Positions 1 to 7,986 of a DNA stretch of 64,000 nt are shown here, piece after piece. The DNA is taken from NCBI GenBank assembly GCA_027486405.1, contig JAIXPD010000095.1, forward strand, positions 62,001 to 126,000, written 5' to 3'. The notes beneath the pieces are model-generated. The model ran no database searches and was not told where the DNA came from. It was given only the letters and a program-made list of their open reading frames with translations. The first letter of the stretch is position 1; the number at the start of each line of letters is the position of its first letter. Origin of the DNA: Azospirillum sp. (lineage in GTDB: Bacteria > Pseudomonadota > Alphaproteobacteria > Azospirillales > Azospirillaceae). Both the position numbers and the translations under genes were made by a program.

Positions 1-230
1 TTCTTGAAGACGATGATCTTGGGACCACGGTCCTGAGCGACCACCTCGGCCACCACGGCGGCACCCGCCACCGTCGGGGTGCCAATCGTCGTGTTGCCGG
101 CGTCGCCGACCATCAGCACGTCATCGAGCGTGATGGAAGCGCCAGCTTCGGCTTCGATCTTTTCAACGCGGATCACGTCGCCATTGGCGACCTTGTACTG
201 CTTGCCGCCGGTGCGGATCACTGCAAACAT
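1..230 (-). CDS. rplU: 50S ribosomal protein L21, 5' part (gene runs off the window)
   Basis: The reverse strand starts at an ATG complementary to 228-230 and reads MFAVIRTGGKQYKVANGDVI, the well-known N-terminus of bacterial ribosomal protein L21, which binds 23S rRNA in the large subunit. About 76 residues are visible of a family that is usually a little over 100 residues, so the C-terminus lies beyond base 1. In most bacteria rpmA (L27) follows directly, and that would also lie outside the window. The 200 bases upstream separate it from a divergently read tRNA-Ser gene, so its promoter must lie in 231-437. Identity is secure from the N-terminal motif; nothing odd is visible. Confidence 0.93.
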   Translation of the reverse strand, partial: MFAVIRTGGKQYKVANGDVIRVEKIEAEAGASITLDDVLMVGDAGNTTIGTPTVAGAAVVAEVVAQDRGPKIIVFK

Positions 231-383
231 CGTCGTCACTGCCTATATCAAAACAAACGGCGGGCCGCTCGCCCACCGTTCGATGCGCAAGCCCGTTCAT
301 GGGAGCGGGGATCTATACGCAGCCCATGCCGAGAGTCAACAGGTTGCTGTTCGGTCTTCGTGCATTTTTCTGCAAAAAAGGGC

Positions 384-412
384 TTGCACCGATCCGGCGG
401 TTTGATTAGGTT
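384..412 (+). promoter_or_regulatory. possible promoter of the tRNA-Ser gene
   Basis: TTGCAC (384-389) and TAGGTT (407-412) are separated by 17 bases and end 25 bases before the tRNA. The -35 box is good and the -10 box is weak (three of six consensus bases), so this is a plausible sigma-70-type promoter by position rather than a certain one. Confidence 0.4.
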
Positions 413-437
413 CCGCCCACCCCGGAAACGGGGGCGC

Positions 438-527
438 GGAGGGGTGGCAGAGTGGTCGATTGCACCGCACTCGAAATGCGGCATACCTGTGAGGGTATCG
501 GGAGTTCGAATCTCCCCCCCTCCGCCA
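438..527 (+). tRNA. tRNA-Ser (anticodon CGA)
   Basis: A 90-base class II tRNA. The acceptor stem GGAGGGG (438-444) pairs with CCCCTCC (517-523), followed by G and an encoded CCA. The anticodon stem CCGCA/TGCGG encloses the loop CTCGAAA, giving anticodon CGA, which reads UCG serine codons. A long variable arm and a TTCGAAT T-loop are present, as expected for tRNA-Ser. It is a single gene, not in a tRNA cluster, and is followed by its own terminator-like hairpin. Confidence 0.95.
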
Positions 528-601
528 TATCGCAGAGATGACACGCAGGACCACGGCGATCTGCGATAAGACATCAGAAAACACATTCTGAGAACACCAG
601 C

Positions 602-627
602 AAGGCCGCTCCTTCGAGTGGCCTTTT
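602..627 (+). terminator. Rho-independent terminator after tRNA-Ser
   Basis: Arms AAGGCCGCTC and GAGTGGCCTT form a 10-bp stem with one G-T pair around the tetraloop CTTC, running into a T-tract. The position 75 bases after the tRNA end fits termination of that transcript. Confidence 0.75.
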
Positions 628-711
628 TGCTGTGTCCCAGCCCTTTCTGCTGCGCTCCCCGCGCCGCCGCCCTGGTGGCGACGGCGGGGCCGCTGGGGCT
701 TGGCCGGTGGG

Positions 712-1701
712 TCACGCCGCGCCGGACGGCATCGCGATCACGCTGATTCCCTGGGCGTGCCCGTCCATCAGGTGCCGGTATCCGTCGGCGGTCTGGTCCA
801 GGGAAAAACGGCGGTCGATCACCGGCACCACCTGCCCGCGCTCCAGCAGGGAGCCAAGCGTCAGCAGATCGGGCCTGTTCGGTTTCATCAGGAACGGGGT
901 CATCCGGCGGCGGGACCACGCCCCGACGGCCATCACCCGGGCCATCCACACCAGCGGCCCCACCCAATCGCCCCCCGGCCCGGCGGAGCCGGAGACGAAG
1001 ACGCCCTCGGGCGTCATCAGGGGAAGCCAGTCCGTCGGCGGGCGGTTGCCGACCAAATCCAGAATCACATCGTGGGTCAGGCCGCAGCGGGCCACATCCT
1101 CCCGCTGGTAATCCACCACGCGGTCCGCCCCCAGCGCGGCGACGCTGGCCACGTTCCGCCCGCTGCACACCGCCGTCACCTCCGCCCCCAGCGCCGTGGC
1201 GATCTGCACCGCGAGCGTTCCGACCCCGCCCGACGCGCCGTTGATGAGCGCGCGTTGCCCGGCTTGCAGCCGCCCGGCGTTGCGCAACGCTTGCAGCGCG
1301 GTCAGCCCCGACAGCGGCAGCGCGGCGGCCTGTTCCGCCGTTCGGTTGGCGGGAATCGGCACGAGGTGATCGGCCGGGACGGTGGCGAATTCGGCAAAGG
1401 CCCCGCCGTGAACCAGCCCGAACACCTCCTGCCCAACCCGCAGGCCGGTGACGTTCCGCCCGACGGCGCACACCCACCCGGCCAGCGACTGGCCGGGAAC
1501 CCGGTGAGCCGGGCGGCGGAGGCCGTATCCGGCAAGCCGAAGCGCGTGGGGGCGGCCGGTGAGCAGATGGACGTCGCCCTTGCACAAGGTCGCGGCCCGG
1601 ACCTGGATCAGCGCCTCGTTGTCCGCCACGATGGGGGGCGTCAGGGTTTCCACCCGCAGGATGTCGGGCGAGCCATAGCGGTCCGCCACCACCGCCGTCA
1701 T
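712..1701 (-). CDS. zinc-free MDR-family NAD(P)-dependent oxidoreductase (quinone-oxidoreductase-like)
   Basis: This 329-residue protein has the medium-chain dehydrogenase/reductase (MDR) layout: an N-terminal GroES-like domain (about residues 1-125) and a Rossmann domain with GASGGVG near 155-161, matching the nucleotide-binding loop of quinone oxidoreductase-type enzymes. I chose the start at MTAVVADRYG because that is where family homology begins; an upstream in-frame ATG at 1776 would add 25 unconvincing residues. The expected zinc-ligand cysteine pattern is not apparent, so it probably reduces a quinone or enone-type substrate with NAD(P)H. It is divergent from a TetR regulator, and two matching palindromes lie between them. 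It is therefore likely repressed by that regulator and induced by a small molecule. The real substrate cannot be told from sequence. Confidence 0.85.
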   Translation of the reverse strand: MTAVVADRYGSPDILRVETLTPPIVADNEALIQVRAATLCKGDVHLLTGRPHALRLAGYGLRRPAHRVPGQSLAGWVCAVGRNVTGLRVGQEVFGLVHGGAFAEFATVPADHLVPIPANRTAEQAAALPLSGLTALQALRNAGRLQAGQRALINGASGGVGTLAVQIATALGAEVTAVCSGRNVASVAALGADRVVDYQREDVARCGLTHDVILDLVGNRPPTDWLPLMTPEGVFVSGSAGPGGDWVGPLVWMARVMAVGAWSRRRMTPFLMKPNRPDLLTLGSLLERGQVVPVIDRRFSLDQTADGYRHLMDGHAQGISVIAMPSGAA

Positions 1702-1810
1702 GCTGAGACGGAGGTCGCCGCGCGTGTTCGGATCCGGATCATCCCCGTTCCTTGCCGGGCTTTTCAGCGCGCTCATGATCGGCTACCACCTGTGTTGCGA
1801 CGGTCTTGTG

Positions 1811-1853
1811 CTTACGGCGTAAGCGTGGGATCAGATAGGACTTACGCGGTAAG
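1811..1853. promoter_or_regulatory. pair of TetR-type operator palindromes
   Basis: Two near-identical sites, CTTACGGCGTAAG (1811-1823) and CTTACGCGGTAAG (1841-1853), each have perfect 5-bp arms CTTAC/GTAAG around a 3-bp centre and lie exactly 30 bp apart, about three helical turns. They sit between the divergent oxidoreductase and tetR starts, the standard place for an autoregulated TetR operator pair. The assignment to the adjacent TetR protein is inferred from position. Confidence 0.72.
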
Positions 1854-1881
1854 TTTGTCAAGCCGGGACGACTCAGAAGCG

Positions 1882-2604
1882 ATGGCCAAAGCCACCCCCC
1901 CACCCACCCCGACGCGCCGCGCCCCGCGATCCTCGACGCGCCAACCGCTGACGCCGGATCGGGTGCTGGACGCCGCCTTGGCGCTTGCGGACGCGGAGGG
2001 GTTGGACGCGCTGTCCATGCGGCGGGTGGCCAGCGCCCTGGGGGTGGAGGCGATGTCGCTGTACAACCACGTCGCCAACAAGGACGCGCTGCTGTCCGGT
2101 CTGGTGGACCGCGTCGTCGGCGAGATCGCCTTGCCCGCCATCGGCGGCGATTGGCGGGTCGAGATGCGGCGGCGCGCCGTGTCGGCCCACGCGACGCTGA
2201 CGCGCCATCCCTGGGCTGCGTTGCTGATTGTTTCACAGATCAATGTCGGGCCGATGATGCTGCGCTACATCAACGCGACCATCGGCTGCCTGCGCGAGGC
2301 GGGGTTCAGCTACGCCCAGGCCGATCACGCGTGGAACGCCATCGACAGCCATGTCTATGGCTTCACCGTTCAGGCGCTGAAATTTCCGCTCAAGCCGGAG
2401 GAGTACGCCCCGGCGGCGCGCGGCTATCTGCCGATGATTCCGCCCGATCTGCCCTATTTCCGGGGGCTGACGGTCGAGGTGGCGGAGGGCCGCCACGACG
2501 GCCTGCACGCCTTCACCTTTGGGCTGGACCTGATTCTGGACGGTTTGGAGCGGATGCGGCTGGCCTGCCTCGCCGAGTCGCCGTCGGGCAACCCGCCCCC
2601 GTAA
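1882..2604 (+). CDS. TetR/AcrR-family transcriptional regulator
   Basis: A 240-residue regulator. Residues about 22-72 form a TetR-type helix-turn-helix, including LSMRRVASALGVEAMSLYNH followed by the typical K-D-x-L-L segment. The rest is a helical ligand-binding domain resembling the tetracycline-repressor C-terminal class. The start at ATG 1882 gives a short basic, proline-rich leader and avoids a much longer upstream open frame that has no homology and overlaps the oxidoreductase. It is divergent from the MDR oxidoreductase with two CTTAC-N3-GTAAG palindromes between them. I infer that it represses both genes until an effector binds. The effector is unknown. Confidence 0.88.
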   Translation: MAKATPPPTPTRRAPRSSTRQPLTPDRVLDAALALADAEGLDALSMRRVASALGVEAMSLYNHVANKDALLSGLVDRVVGEIALPAIGGDWRVEMRRRAVSAHATLTRHPWAALLIVSQINVGPMMLRYINATIGCLREAGFSYAQADHAWNAIDSHVYGFTVQALKFPLKPEEYAPAARGYLPMIPPDLPYFRGLTVEVAEGRHDGLHAFTFGLDLILDGLERMRLACLAESPSGNPPP

Positions 2605-2673
2605 CACCCGACAGGTGCCTGAAAGACGGGCGGCCCGGCTCCACGCTATGGGCCGCCCGTGTGCGGATGCCGG

Positions 2674-4551
2674 TCAGCGCCAGCGGCGACGGCCGCCGCC
2701 GCGCCGGTCGTCCTCGTCGAACAGTTCGGCCAGCTTGTTCATCATGGTCCCGCCCAACTGCTCGGCGTCCACGATGGTGACGGCGCGGCGGTAATAGCGG
2801 GTGACGTCGTGGCCGATGCCGATGGCGACCAACTCCACCGGCGACCGGGTTTCGATCTGCTCGATCACCTGGCGCAGATGGCGTTCCAGATAGTTGCCCG
2901 CGTTGACCGACAGCGTCGAATCATCGACCGGCGCGCCGTCGGAGATCACCATCAGGATGCGGCGCTGTTCGGGGCGGGCCAACAGACGGTTGAAGGCCCA
3001 TTGCAGCGCCTCGCCGTCGATGTTCTCCTTCAGCACGCCTTCGCGCAGCATCAGGCCCAGATTCTTGCGGGCGCGCCGCCACGGCATGTCGGCGGCCTTG
3101 TAGACGATGTGGCGCAGATCGTTCAGGCGGCCGGGGTTGGACGGCTTGCCCGCCGCCACCCAGGATTCGCGCGATTGCCCGCCCTTCCACGCGCGGGTGG
3201 TGAAGCCCAGAACCTCCACCTTCACCGCGCAGCGTTCCAGCGTGCGGGCAAGGATGTCGGCGCTCATCGCGGCGATGGAGATGGGCCGCCCGCGCATCGA
3301 GCCGGAATTGTCGATCAGCAGAGACACCACGGTGTCGCGGAAATCGGTTTCCTTTTCCTTCTTGAAGGACAGCGGCAACACCGGGTTGGCGACGACGCGG
3401 GCCAGACGGGCGGCGTCGAGGATGCCTTCCTCCAGATCGAAGCTCCAGGTCCGTTGCTGCTTGGCCATCAGCCGACGTTGCAGCCGGTTGGCCAGCTTGG
3501 AGATCACGCCCTGGAGATGCTGCAACTGCTGATCCAGCAGGGCGCGCAGCCGTTCCAACTCCGCCGGGTCGCACAGGTCGGCGGCCTCGACCACCTCGTC
3601 GAACTTGGTGGTGTAGGCCTTGTAGGCGTTGGGATCGGTGTCGTTGCGGCGGCTCTGGTCGGCGCGCCAGGGTTGGCCGGGACCGGCGGGCTGTTCGGCC
3701 CCCTCGCCCTCGCCCATCTCCATGTCGCCGTCTTCGCCGGCCCCCTCCTCGGCGCTGTCGCCCATGTCGGAGGAGTCCTGCATCTCCGACGACGCCATCG
3801 ATTCGGAGTCGCTGTCGGAATCATCCTCCCCGCGCGATTGCCCCTGCTGCGAGGAGTCGGAATTGTCCGACGCGTTTTGGGTGTCGTCCTCCTCCTGCTC
3901 CTGGTCTTCCGGCTCCTGGCCAACCTCCATGTCGAGATCGGTCAGCAGGCGGCGGACGGCGCGGGCGTAGGAATCCTGGTTGGCGGCGTGATCGGCCAAC
4001 CCATGCAGATCCTTGCCCAGCTTCTCTTCGATCCAGGGCCGCCAGAGATCGACGGCGTGGGCGGCGGCGGGCGGCGGCGGCGCGCCGGTCATCACCTCGC
4101 GCGCGATCATCCGCAGCGCTTCGGACAAGGGGACCTGCCCACGATCCTCGAAACGGTCGAAGCCCTGGCGGGCGTATTTGTCGTCCAGCGCCGCTTCCAG
4201 ATTGCGGGCGATGCCCGCCATGTGGCGCGCGCCCAGCGCCTCGCATCGCGCCTGTTCCAGCGCGTCGAAGGCCAACCGGGCGGAATCGCCCAGCGGTTGG
4301 CGGTGGGCGTGAATCATCGGATCATGGTGACGCAGGCGCAACGCCACCGCGTCGGCGGCCCCGCGCAGCTTGGCGATGTCCACCGGGTTGAGATCGCGCG
4401 CCGGAAGCGGGACCCGCACCCGTTGCCCGGCCATGCCCGGCGGGTCGGATGAAAAGGCGACCTGCACCTCCGCCCGGTGCGACAGGGCGCGCACGGTGGC
4501 GGTGGTGGACCGCTTGAAGGCCTCGACGGGGCTGTCGTTCTGGGTGGTCAT
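2674..4551 (-). CDS. cobT: aerobic cobaltochelatase subunit CobT
   Basis: CobT is the VWA-containing subunit of the ATP-dependent cobaltochelatase (CobN-CobS-CobT), which inserts cobalt into hydrogenobyrinic acid a,c-diamide during aerobic cobalamin synthesis. The 625-residue product has the family layout: a helical N-terminal region, a long acidic linker rich in D, E and S (about 207-285), and a C-terminal VWA domain with the metal-binding DNSGSMRG motif near 414-421. In most alphaproteobacteria cobS lies immediately upstream on the same strand. Here cobS is also upstream, but a repeat-flanked gene cassette (4609-5091) separates the two, so co-transcription must cross that insertion. No frameshift is visible and the length is normal. 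Confidence 0.95.
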   Translation of the reverse strand: MTTQNDSPVEAFKRSTTATVRALSHRAEVQVAFSSDPPGMAGQRVRVPLPARDLNPVDIAKLRGAADAVALRLRHHDPMIHAHRQPLGDSARLAFDALEQARCEALGARHMAGIARNLEAALDDKYARQGFDRFEDRGQVPLSEALRMIAREVMTGAPPPPAAAHAVDLWRPWIEEKLGKDLHGLADHAANQDSYARAVRRLLTDLDMEVGQEPEDQEQEEDDTQNASDNSDSSQQGQSRGEDDSDSDSESMASSEMQDSSDMGDSAEEGAGEDGDMEMGEGEGAEQPAGPGQPWRADQSRRNDTDPNAYKAYTTKFDEVVEAADLCDPAELERLRALLDQQLQHLQGVISKLANRLQRRLMAKQQRTWSFDLEEGILDAARLARVVANPVLPLSFKKEKETDFRDTVVSLLIDNSGSMRGRPISIAAMSADILARTLERCAVKVEVLGFTTRAWKGGQSRESWVAAGKPSNPGRLNDLRHIVYKAADMPWRRARKNLGLMLREGVLKENIDGEALQWAFNRLLARPEQRRILMVISDGAPVDDSTLSVNAGNYLERHLRQVIEQIETRSPVELVAIGIGHDVTRYYRRAVTIVDAEQLGGTMMNKLAELFDEDDRRGGGRRRWR

Positions 4552-4608
4552 CGCTGGGGTCTTCGTTGGTGGCGGTCAGTCAGCGTTCGCGTCAGTCCAT
4601 CTGCGGCA

Positions 4609-5091
4609 GGCAAGTTAGCCACGGATGTCACGGATTTGAACACGGATTTCACGGATTTTTCTGAGGAGGAAGGACGCGTCGGACCGTCAGGCTTGGTTCG
4701 GCAAAGTTGAACAGAAGACCGATGGGCAACTGGCTGACCCGAAGATAGTTAACGACTTGCCGAATCTGGGGCTGGCCGATGGATTCACAGACTTTCAGTT
4801 CAACCACCACCTGATTATCCACCACGATGTCAGAGAAGTAGGTGCCGACCTTTTCGCCGCGATACAGCACCTGGAAAGGCACTTCGCTCGCTGCGTTCAA
4901 CCCGATTTCCTGGCACTCGCGGAGCATTGCCTTTTTGTAGACGGACTCCGCGAACCCATGACCAAGGGTGCGGTGAACGGCAAATGCCGCTCCGATCACA
5001 CGTTCCGTTAAGCCATCCAGCGCTGGGCCGAGACTTGCCTTCATCCGTGAAATCCGCGCATCAATCCGTGAAATCCGTGTCTAATTTTGCC
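4609..5091. mobile_element. inverted-repeat cassette enclosing a GxxExxY gene, between cobS and cobT
   Basis: The left end (4609-4660) begins GGCAAGTTAG and continues into copies of CACGGATTT and TCACGGAT. The right end (5040-5091), read in reverse, begins GGCAAAATTAG and continues into the same units, giving imperfect terminal inverted repeats of about 50 bp. The 483-bp unit contains one gene, whose start codon lies in the right repeat and whose stop codon is supplied by the left repeat. No clear target duplication is visible at the borders. The same 9-bp unit occurs in gene-less elements at 33570, 52322 and 63267. Calling it mobile is an inference from its structure and from its position inside a normally contiguous cobS-cobT pair. 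Confidence 0.7.
4649..5044 (-). CDS. GxxExxY family protein (PD-(D/E)XK nuclease-like)
   Basis: This 131-residue protein has the hallmark motif as GFAESVY, preceded by GAAFAVHRTLGHG, and a downstream segment YFSDIVVDNQVVVELKV that resembles the D...ExK core of PD-(D/E)XK nuclease folds. This matches the GxxExxY family (TIGR04256/PDDEXK_3 by memory), whose biological role is not established. The start ATG is the last part of a repeat unit reading CACGGATG. The last residues QKNP and the TGA stop are read from the opposite repeat. The gene therefore fits exactly inside the inverted-repeat cassette that splits cobS from cobT. I infer a role linked to the repeats, perhaps nicking or mobilising them, but nothing in the sequence proves activity. 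Confidence 0.85.
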   Translation of the reverse strand: MKASLGPALDGLTERVIGAAFAVHRTLGHGFAESVYKKAMLRECQEIGLNAASEVPFQVLYRGEKVGTYFSDIVVDNQVVVELKVCESIGQPQIRQVVNYLRVSQLPIGLLFNFAEPSLTVRRVLPPQKNP

Positions 5092-5144
5092 AGCAACGCC
5101 GCGCCTGTCCGGTCGGGGGGCAGGCGCGGCGGTTCGGTGGCCGG

Positions 5145-6149
5145 TCACACGAGGGTGGCTTGGACCCCGGTTTCCGGCAGTTCGACGCCGAAGCAGCGCT
5201 GGTAATATTCCGCGACCGTCGGACGCTCCACCTCGTCGCACTTGTTGAGGAAGGTGATGCGGAAGGCGAAGGCCACGTCGTTGAAGATGCGCGCGTTTTC
5301 CGCCCAGGTGATGACCGTGCGCGGACTCATCACGGTGGAGATGTCCCCCTGGATGAAGCCGGTGCGGGTCAGATCGGCCAGACGCACCATGGACGCGACC
5401 AGATCGCGGCCCTTGGCGTCGTCATAGGCCTTCACCTTGGCCGAGACGATGCGGATTTCATCCTCGACCGGCAGGTAGTTCAGCGTCGCCACGATGTTCC
5501 AGCGGTCCATCTGGCCCTGGTTGATCTGCTGGGTCCCGTGATACAGGCCGGTGGTGTCGCCCAAGCCCACCGTGTTGGCGGTGGCGAACAGGCGGAAAGC
5601 CGGGTGCGGGCGGATGACGCGGTTCTGGTCCAGCAGCGTCAGCTTGCCTTCCAGTTCCAGCACGCGTTGGATCACGAACATCACGTCGGGGCGGCCCGCG
5701 TCGTATTCGTCGAACACCAGGGCGCAGGCGTGCTGCAAGGCCCAGGGCAGGATGCCTTCGCGGTATTCCGTGACCTGGACGCCATCACGCAGGACGATGG
5801 CGTCCTTGCCCATCAGATCGATGCGGCTGATGTGGCTGTCCAGGTTGACGCGGATGCAGGGCCAGTTGAGGCGGGCGGCCACCTGCTCGATGTGGGTGGA
5901 TTTGCCGGTGCCGTGATAGCCCTGGACCATGACGCGTCGGTTGAACGCGAATCCGGCAAGGATCGCCAGCGTCGTGTCGCGGTCGAAGCGATAGGCTTCG
6001 TCCACGTCCGGCACATGTTCGGTGCGTTGGCTGAAAGCCGGCACCTGCATGGTGCTGTCGATGCCGAAGGCATCGCGCACGGAAACGGTGGTGTCGGGCT
6101 TGTGGTCGAACAGGGCCGAACTGGCCTGCGTGGCTCCTTGGGAAGGCAT
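5145..6149 (-). CDS. cobS: aerobic cobaltochelatase subunit CobS
   Basis: CobS is the AAA+ ATPase subunit that works with CobT and CobN to insert cobalt into the corrin ring. The 334-residue protein shows Walker A GYHGTGKST (77-85), Walker B ALVFDEYDAG (about 143-152) and the family signature RVNLDSHISRIDLMGKD after the first strand-helix unit. Length and start match the family. It lies between a J-domain gene upstream and the repeat-flanked GxxExxY cassette downstream, with cobT beyond. The order J-domain, cobS, cobT on one strand is familiar from alphaproteobacteria; only the insertion is unusual. cobN is not in the window. Confidence 0.95.
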   Translation of the reverse strand: MPSQGATQASSALFDHKPDTTVSVRDAFGIDSTMQVPAFSQRTEHVPDVDEAYRFDRDTTLAILAGFAFNRRVMVQGYHGTGKSTHIEQVAARLNWPCIRVNLDSHISRIDLMGKDAIVLRDGVQVTEYREGILPWALQHACALVFDEYDAGRPDVMFVIQRVLELEGKLTLLDQNRVIRPHPAFRLFATANTVGLGDTTGLYHGTQQINQGQMDRWNIVATLNYLPVEDEIRIVSAKVKAYDDAKGRDLVASMVRLADLTRTGFIQGDISTVMSPRTVITWAENARIFNDVAFAFRITFLNKCDEVERPTVAEYYQRCFGVELPETGVQATLV

Positions 6150-6224
6150 GGGTTGGCTTCTTACGTTCCAGCGAGTGTCGGTTGTCCGGCGGTCGCGGGG
6201 AAAACCCGGCCCGCCATCGGGGGT

Positions 6225-6818
6225 TCACGCAGCATAACAGGCTTTCAGCGTGTTGTAGGCGAGATTGATCTCTTTCAATTTTTCTTCTGCGGCCTTGTCT
6301 CCTCCGTTCGCGTCGGGATGGTGCTGTTTGGCCAACTCGCGGTAGCGCGCCTTGATCTGCACGAAATCGACCGGCGGCGTCAGGTTCAGGACGGCCAACG
6401 CCTCCTCCTCCGCCGTGCGGACGGCCTGGCGGCGCTGGGCGGCCTTCGCCTCGGCCTCGGCGCTGTCGGCGTCGCGGCCGAATTCGAAGCTGAAGCCGTG
6501 CAGCACGCGGTCGCGCAGGAATTTTTCCTGGGCACCCCATTTGCCCATCGGCCAGCTTGGGCGCTGCCATGTGGTGTCGCGGCGGACCTCGGCCTCGATC
6601 TCGTCGACGCTCATGCCCGCGTAATAGTCCCAGGCGCGGTTGTAGTCGCGCGCGTGCTCCAGGCAGAACCACCAATACTCATTCAGCGAGCTGCGGCTTT
6701 TGGGGGCGCGATGCTCACCCGCCGCGACGCAATCGGGATGATCGCAAACGCGGGCACCCGCGCGCGAGGCGGCGGGGTGGGAATCATAGCTGTTGCGGGC
6801 ACGGCTCTTGGTCATCAT
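6225..6818 (-). CDS. C-terminal J-domain protein next to cobS
   Basis: A protein of about 197 residues with a DnaJ-type J domain at its extreme C-terminus (roughly 135-195), including KQHHPDANGGD with the HPD tripeptide needed to stimulate Hsp70/DnaK. The N-terminal part contains a C-x4-C-type start (VCDHPDC) and an aromatic segment EYWWFCLEHARDYNRAWDYY that is typical of the J-domain proteins encoded upstream of cobS in alphaproteobacteria. I place the start at the tandem ATGs 6818/6815, because the 48 residues before them look non-coding and overlap the divergent bolA region. It may help assemble the cobaltochelatase, but that is inferred only from gene order. Confidence 0.85.
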   Translation of the reverse strand: MMTKSRARNSYDSHPAASRAGARVCDHPDCVAAGEHRAPKSRSSLNEYWWFCLEHARDYNRAWDYYAGMSVDEIEAEVRRDTTWQRPSWPMGKWGAQEKFLRDRVLHGFSFEFGRDADSAEAEAKAAQRRQAVRTAEEEALAVLNLTPPVDFVQIKARYRELAKQHHPDANGGDKAAEEKLKEINLAYNTLKACYAA

Positions 6819-6973
6819 CGGAGTATGAGAAGCGGCAAACGGTCTGGCAAGCGCGCCCGCGCGTCCGTCCGTCATGCGCGGGCAAGGACCATCACCGGCT
6901 TGACAGGGGGGGTGCGCCTCGCCCCTCTTGGGTGGGCGCTGGTCGTCCTGTCTGATCACCAATTGAGGCTCCC

Positions 6974-7249
6974 ATGGAATACGCCGCCCGTATCCGCCAA
7001 AAGTTGACCGATGGCCTGTCGCCCGACCGGTTGGAGGTTGTGGACGAATCCCACCGCCACGCCGGGCACGCCGGGGCCGACGCCAAGGGCGAAACCCATT
7101 TCCACGTCACCGTCGTGTCGGCGGCCTTCGCCGGGCAATCGCGGGTGGCGCGGCAGCGGATGGTCTACGCCCTGCTGGCCGACGAGCTGCGCGAGCGTGT
7201 CCACGCCCTGGCGCTGACCACGCAAACCCCGGCCGAAGCCGCGCTCTGA
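6974..7249 (+). CDS. bolA: BolA family protein
   Basis: A 91-residue protein containing the BolA core: an N-terminal helix ending LTDGLSPDRLEVVDESHRH, then the HFHVTVVS strand and a helix with RVARQRMVYALL. BolA proteins bind monothiol glutaredoxins and [2Fe-2S] clusters and affect iron handling and morphology. The conserved histidines HRHAGH and HFHV are present. The gene is divergent from the cobS-linked J-domain gene with about 155 bp between starts, an arrangement seen in many alphaproteobacteria. Length is normal and no close partner gene such as grxD is present here. Confidence 0.9.
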   Translation: MEYAARIRQKLTDGLSPDRLEVVDESHRHAGHAGADAKGETHFHVTVVSAAFAGQSRVARQRMVYALLADELRERVHALALTTQTPAEAAL

Positions 7250-7466
7250 GGCCAAATATCCCCAAGCATTGCCAGACCGCCGCACAGAAATGCACACATA
7301 TGGATGCAACTGATGGTCGCTTTTCCGAACACTCAGGGCGGGAATTTCGGCGAGTGTTGTTGCATTTCTCGTATCCTTTAGTAGAGTGCCGCTTATACAA
7401 CCATGTATCGCGCCAGGACGGACACACACTGCGCGTGTTCGTTGGGGTTCATGGAGAGGGCGGCGG

Positions 7467-7961
7467 ATGGCGAAGCGTGGGCCGAAGAAAAAGCGGGTGG
7501 ATCATCCCAAGCATGGGGTGGAGCCGCTGAGAAGCCAGAACATCATGATCGGCGGACACCGCACGAGCATGCGGTTGGAGCCGTCCATGTGGGATGCGCT
7601 GGAAGACATCGGCCGTCGGGAAGGTCTGTCGGTCAACAAGCTGTGCACCGCGATCAAGGAGCGGATCGAGGAGCAGGCGCGCCGTCGCGGCGTGCCGCCG
7701 GAGGAGGCGGAGGTCACGTTGACCTCAGCTGTCCGGGTCTTCATCGCCGCCTATTACCGGCGGGCCTGCACGGAGGATGGTCATCTGCGCGCCGGTCATG
7801 GCGGCAGCGATCCGTTTCTGGGGACGCCGTTCGAGCTGCCCAAGGGTGAGGAGGCGGCGGACGCGGTGTCCGCCACCGCGTCCGGCGGGTCATCCGACGC
7901 GGAGTTCCGCACGTCGGGTTCCAAGCTTGTGATGGGCGCGCGGTCCTTCGTCGAAATGTAA
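7467..7961 (+). CDS. ribbon-helix-helix domain protein
   Basis: The product has 164 residues. The start ATG 7467 has a strong purine-rich ribosome-binding site (GGAGAGGGCGGCGG) just before it, and the basic leader MAKRGPKKKR is typical of a DNA-binding protein. Residues about 30-80 (TSMRLEPSMWDALEDIGRRE and GLSVNKLCTAIKE) form a ribbon-helix-helix fold of the type found in alphaproteobacterial 'aryl-sulphate sulfotransferase'-misannotated RHH proteins. The C-terminal half is low-complexity and probably disordered. Target genes are not evident. A 9-bp inverted repeat AGAAATGCA/TGCATTTCT (7286-7294 and 7361-7369) lies upstream and may be regulatory. Confidence 0.75.
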   Translation: MAKRGPKKKRVDHPKHGVEPLRSQNIMIGGHRTSMRLEPSMWDALEDIGRREGLSVNKLCTAIKERIEEQARRRGVPPEEAEVTLTSAVRVFIAAYYRRACTEDGHLRAGHGGSDPFLGTPFELPKGEEAADAVSATASGGSSDAEFRTSGSKLVMGARSFVEM

Positions 7962-7986
7962 CGTGGACCGCAGGGGCGGGGGCGGT

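Noticed and set aside
2659..4452. Long forward frame opposite cobT
   Set aside because: Antisense shadow of a clear CobT coding sequence; no motif.
4595..5105. Target-site duplication around the GxxExxY cassette
   Set aside because: Flanks offer at best a 6-of-8 match (GCAGGCAA and GCCAGCAA), not convincing; stated as not found.
7286..7369. Inverted repeat AGAAATGCA/TGCATTTCT as an operator of the RHH gene
   Set aside because: Arms are 66 bases apart and only 9 bp long; could be chance, so not listed as a feature.
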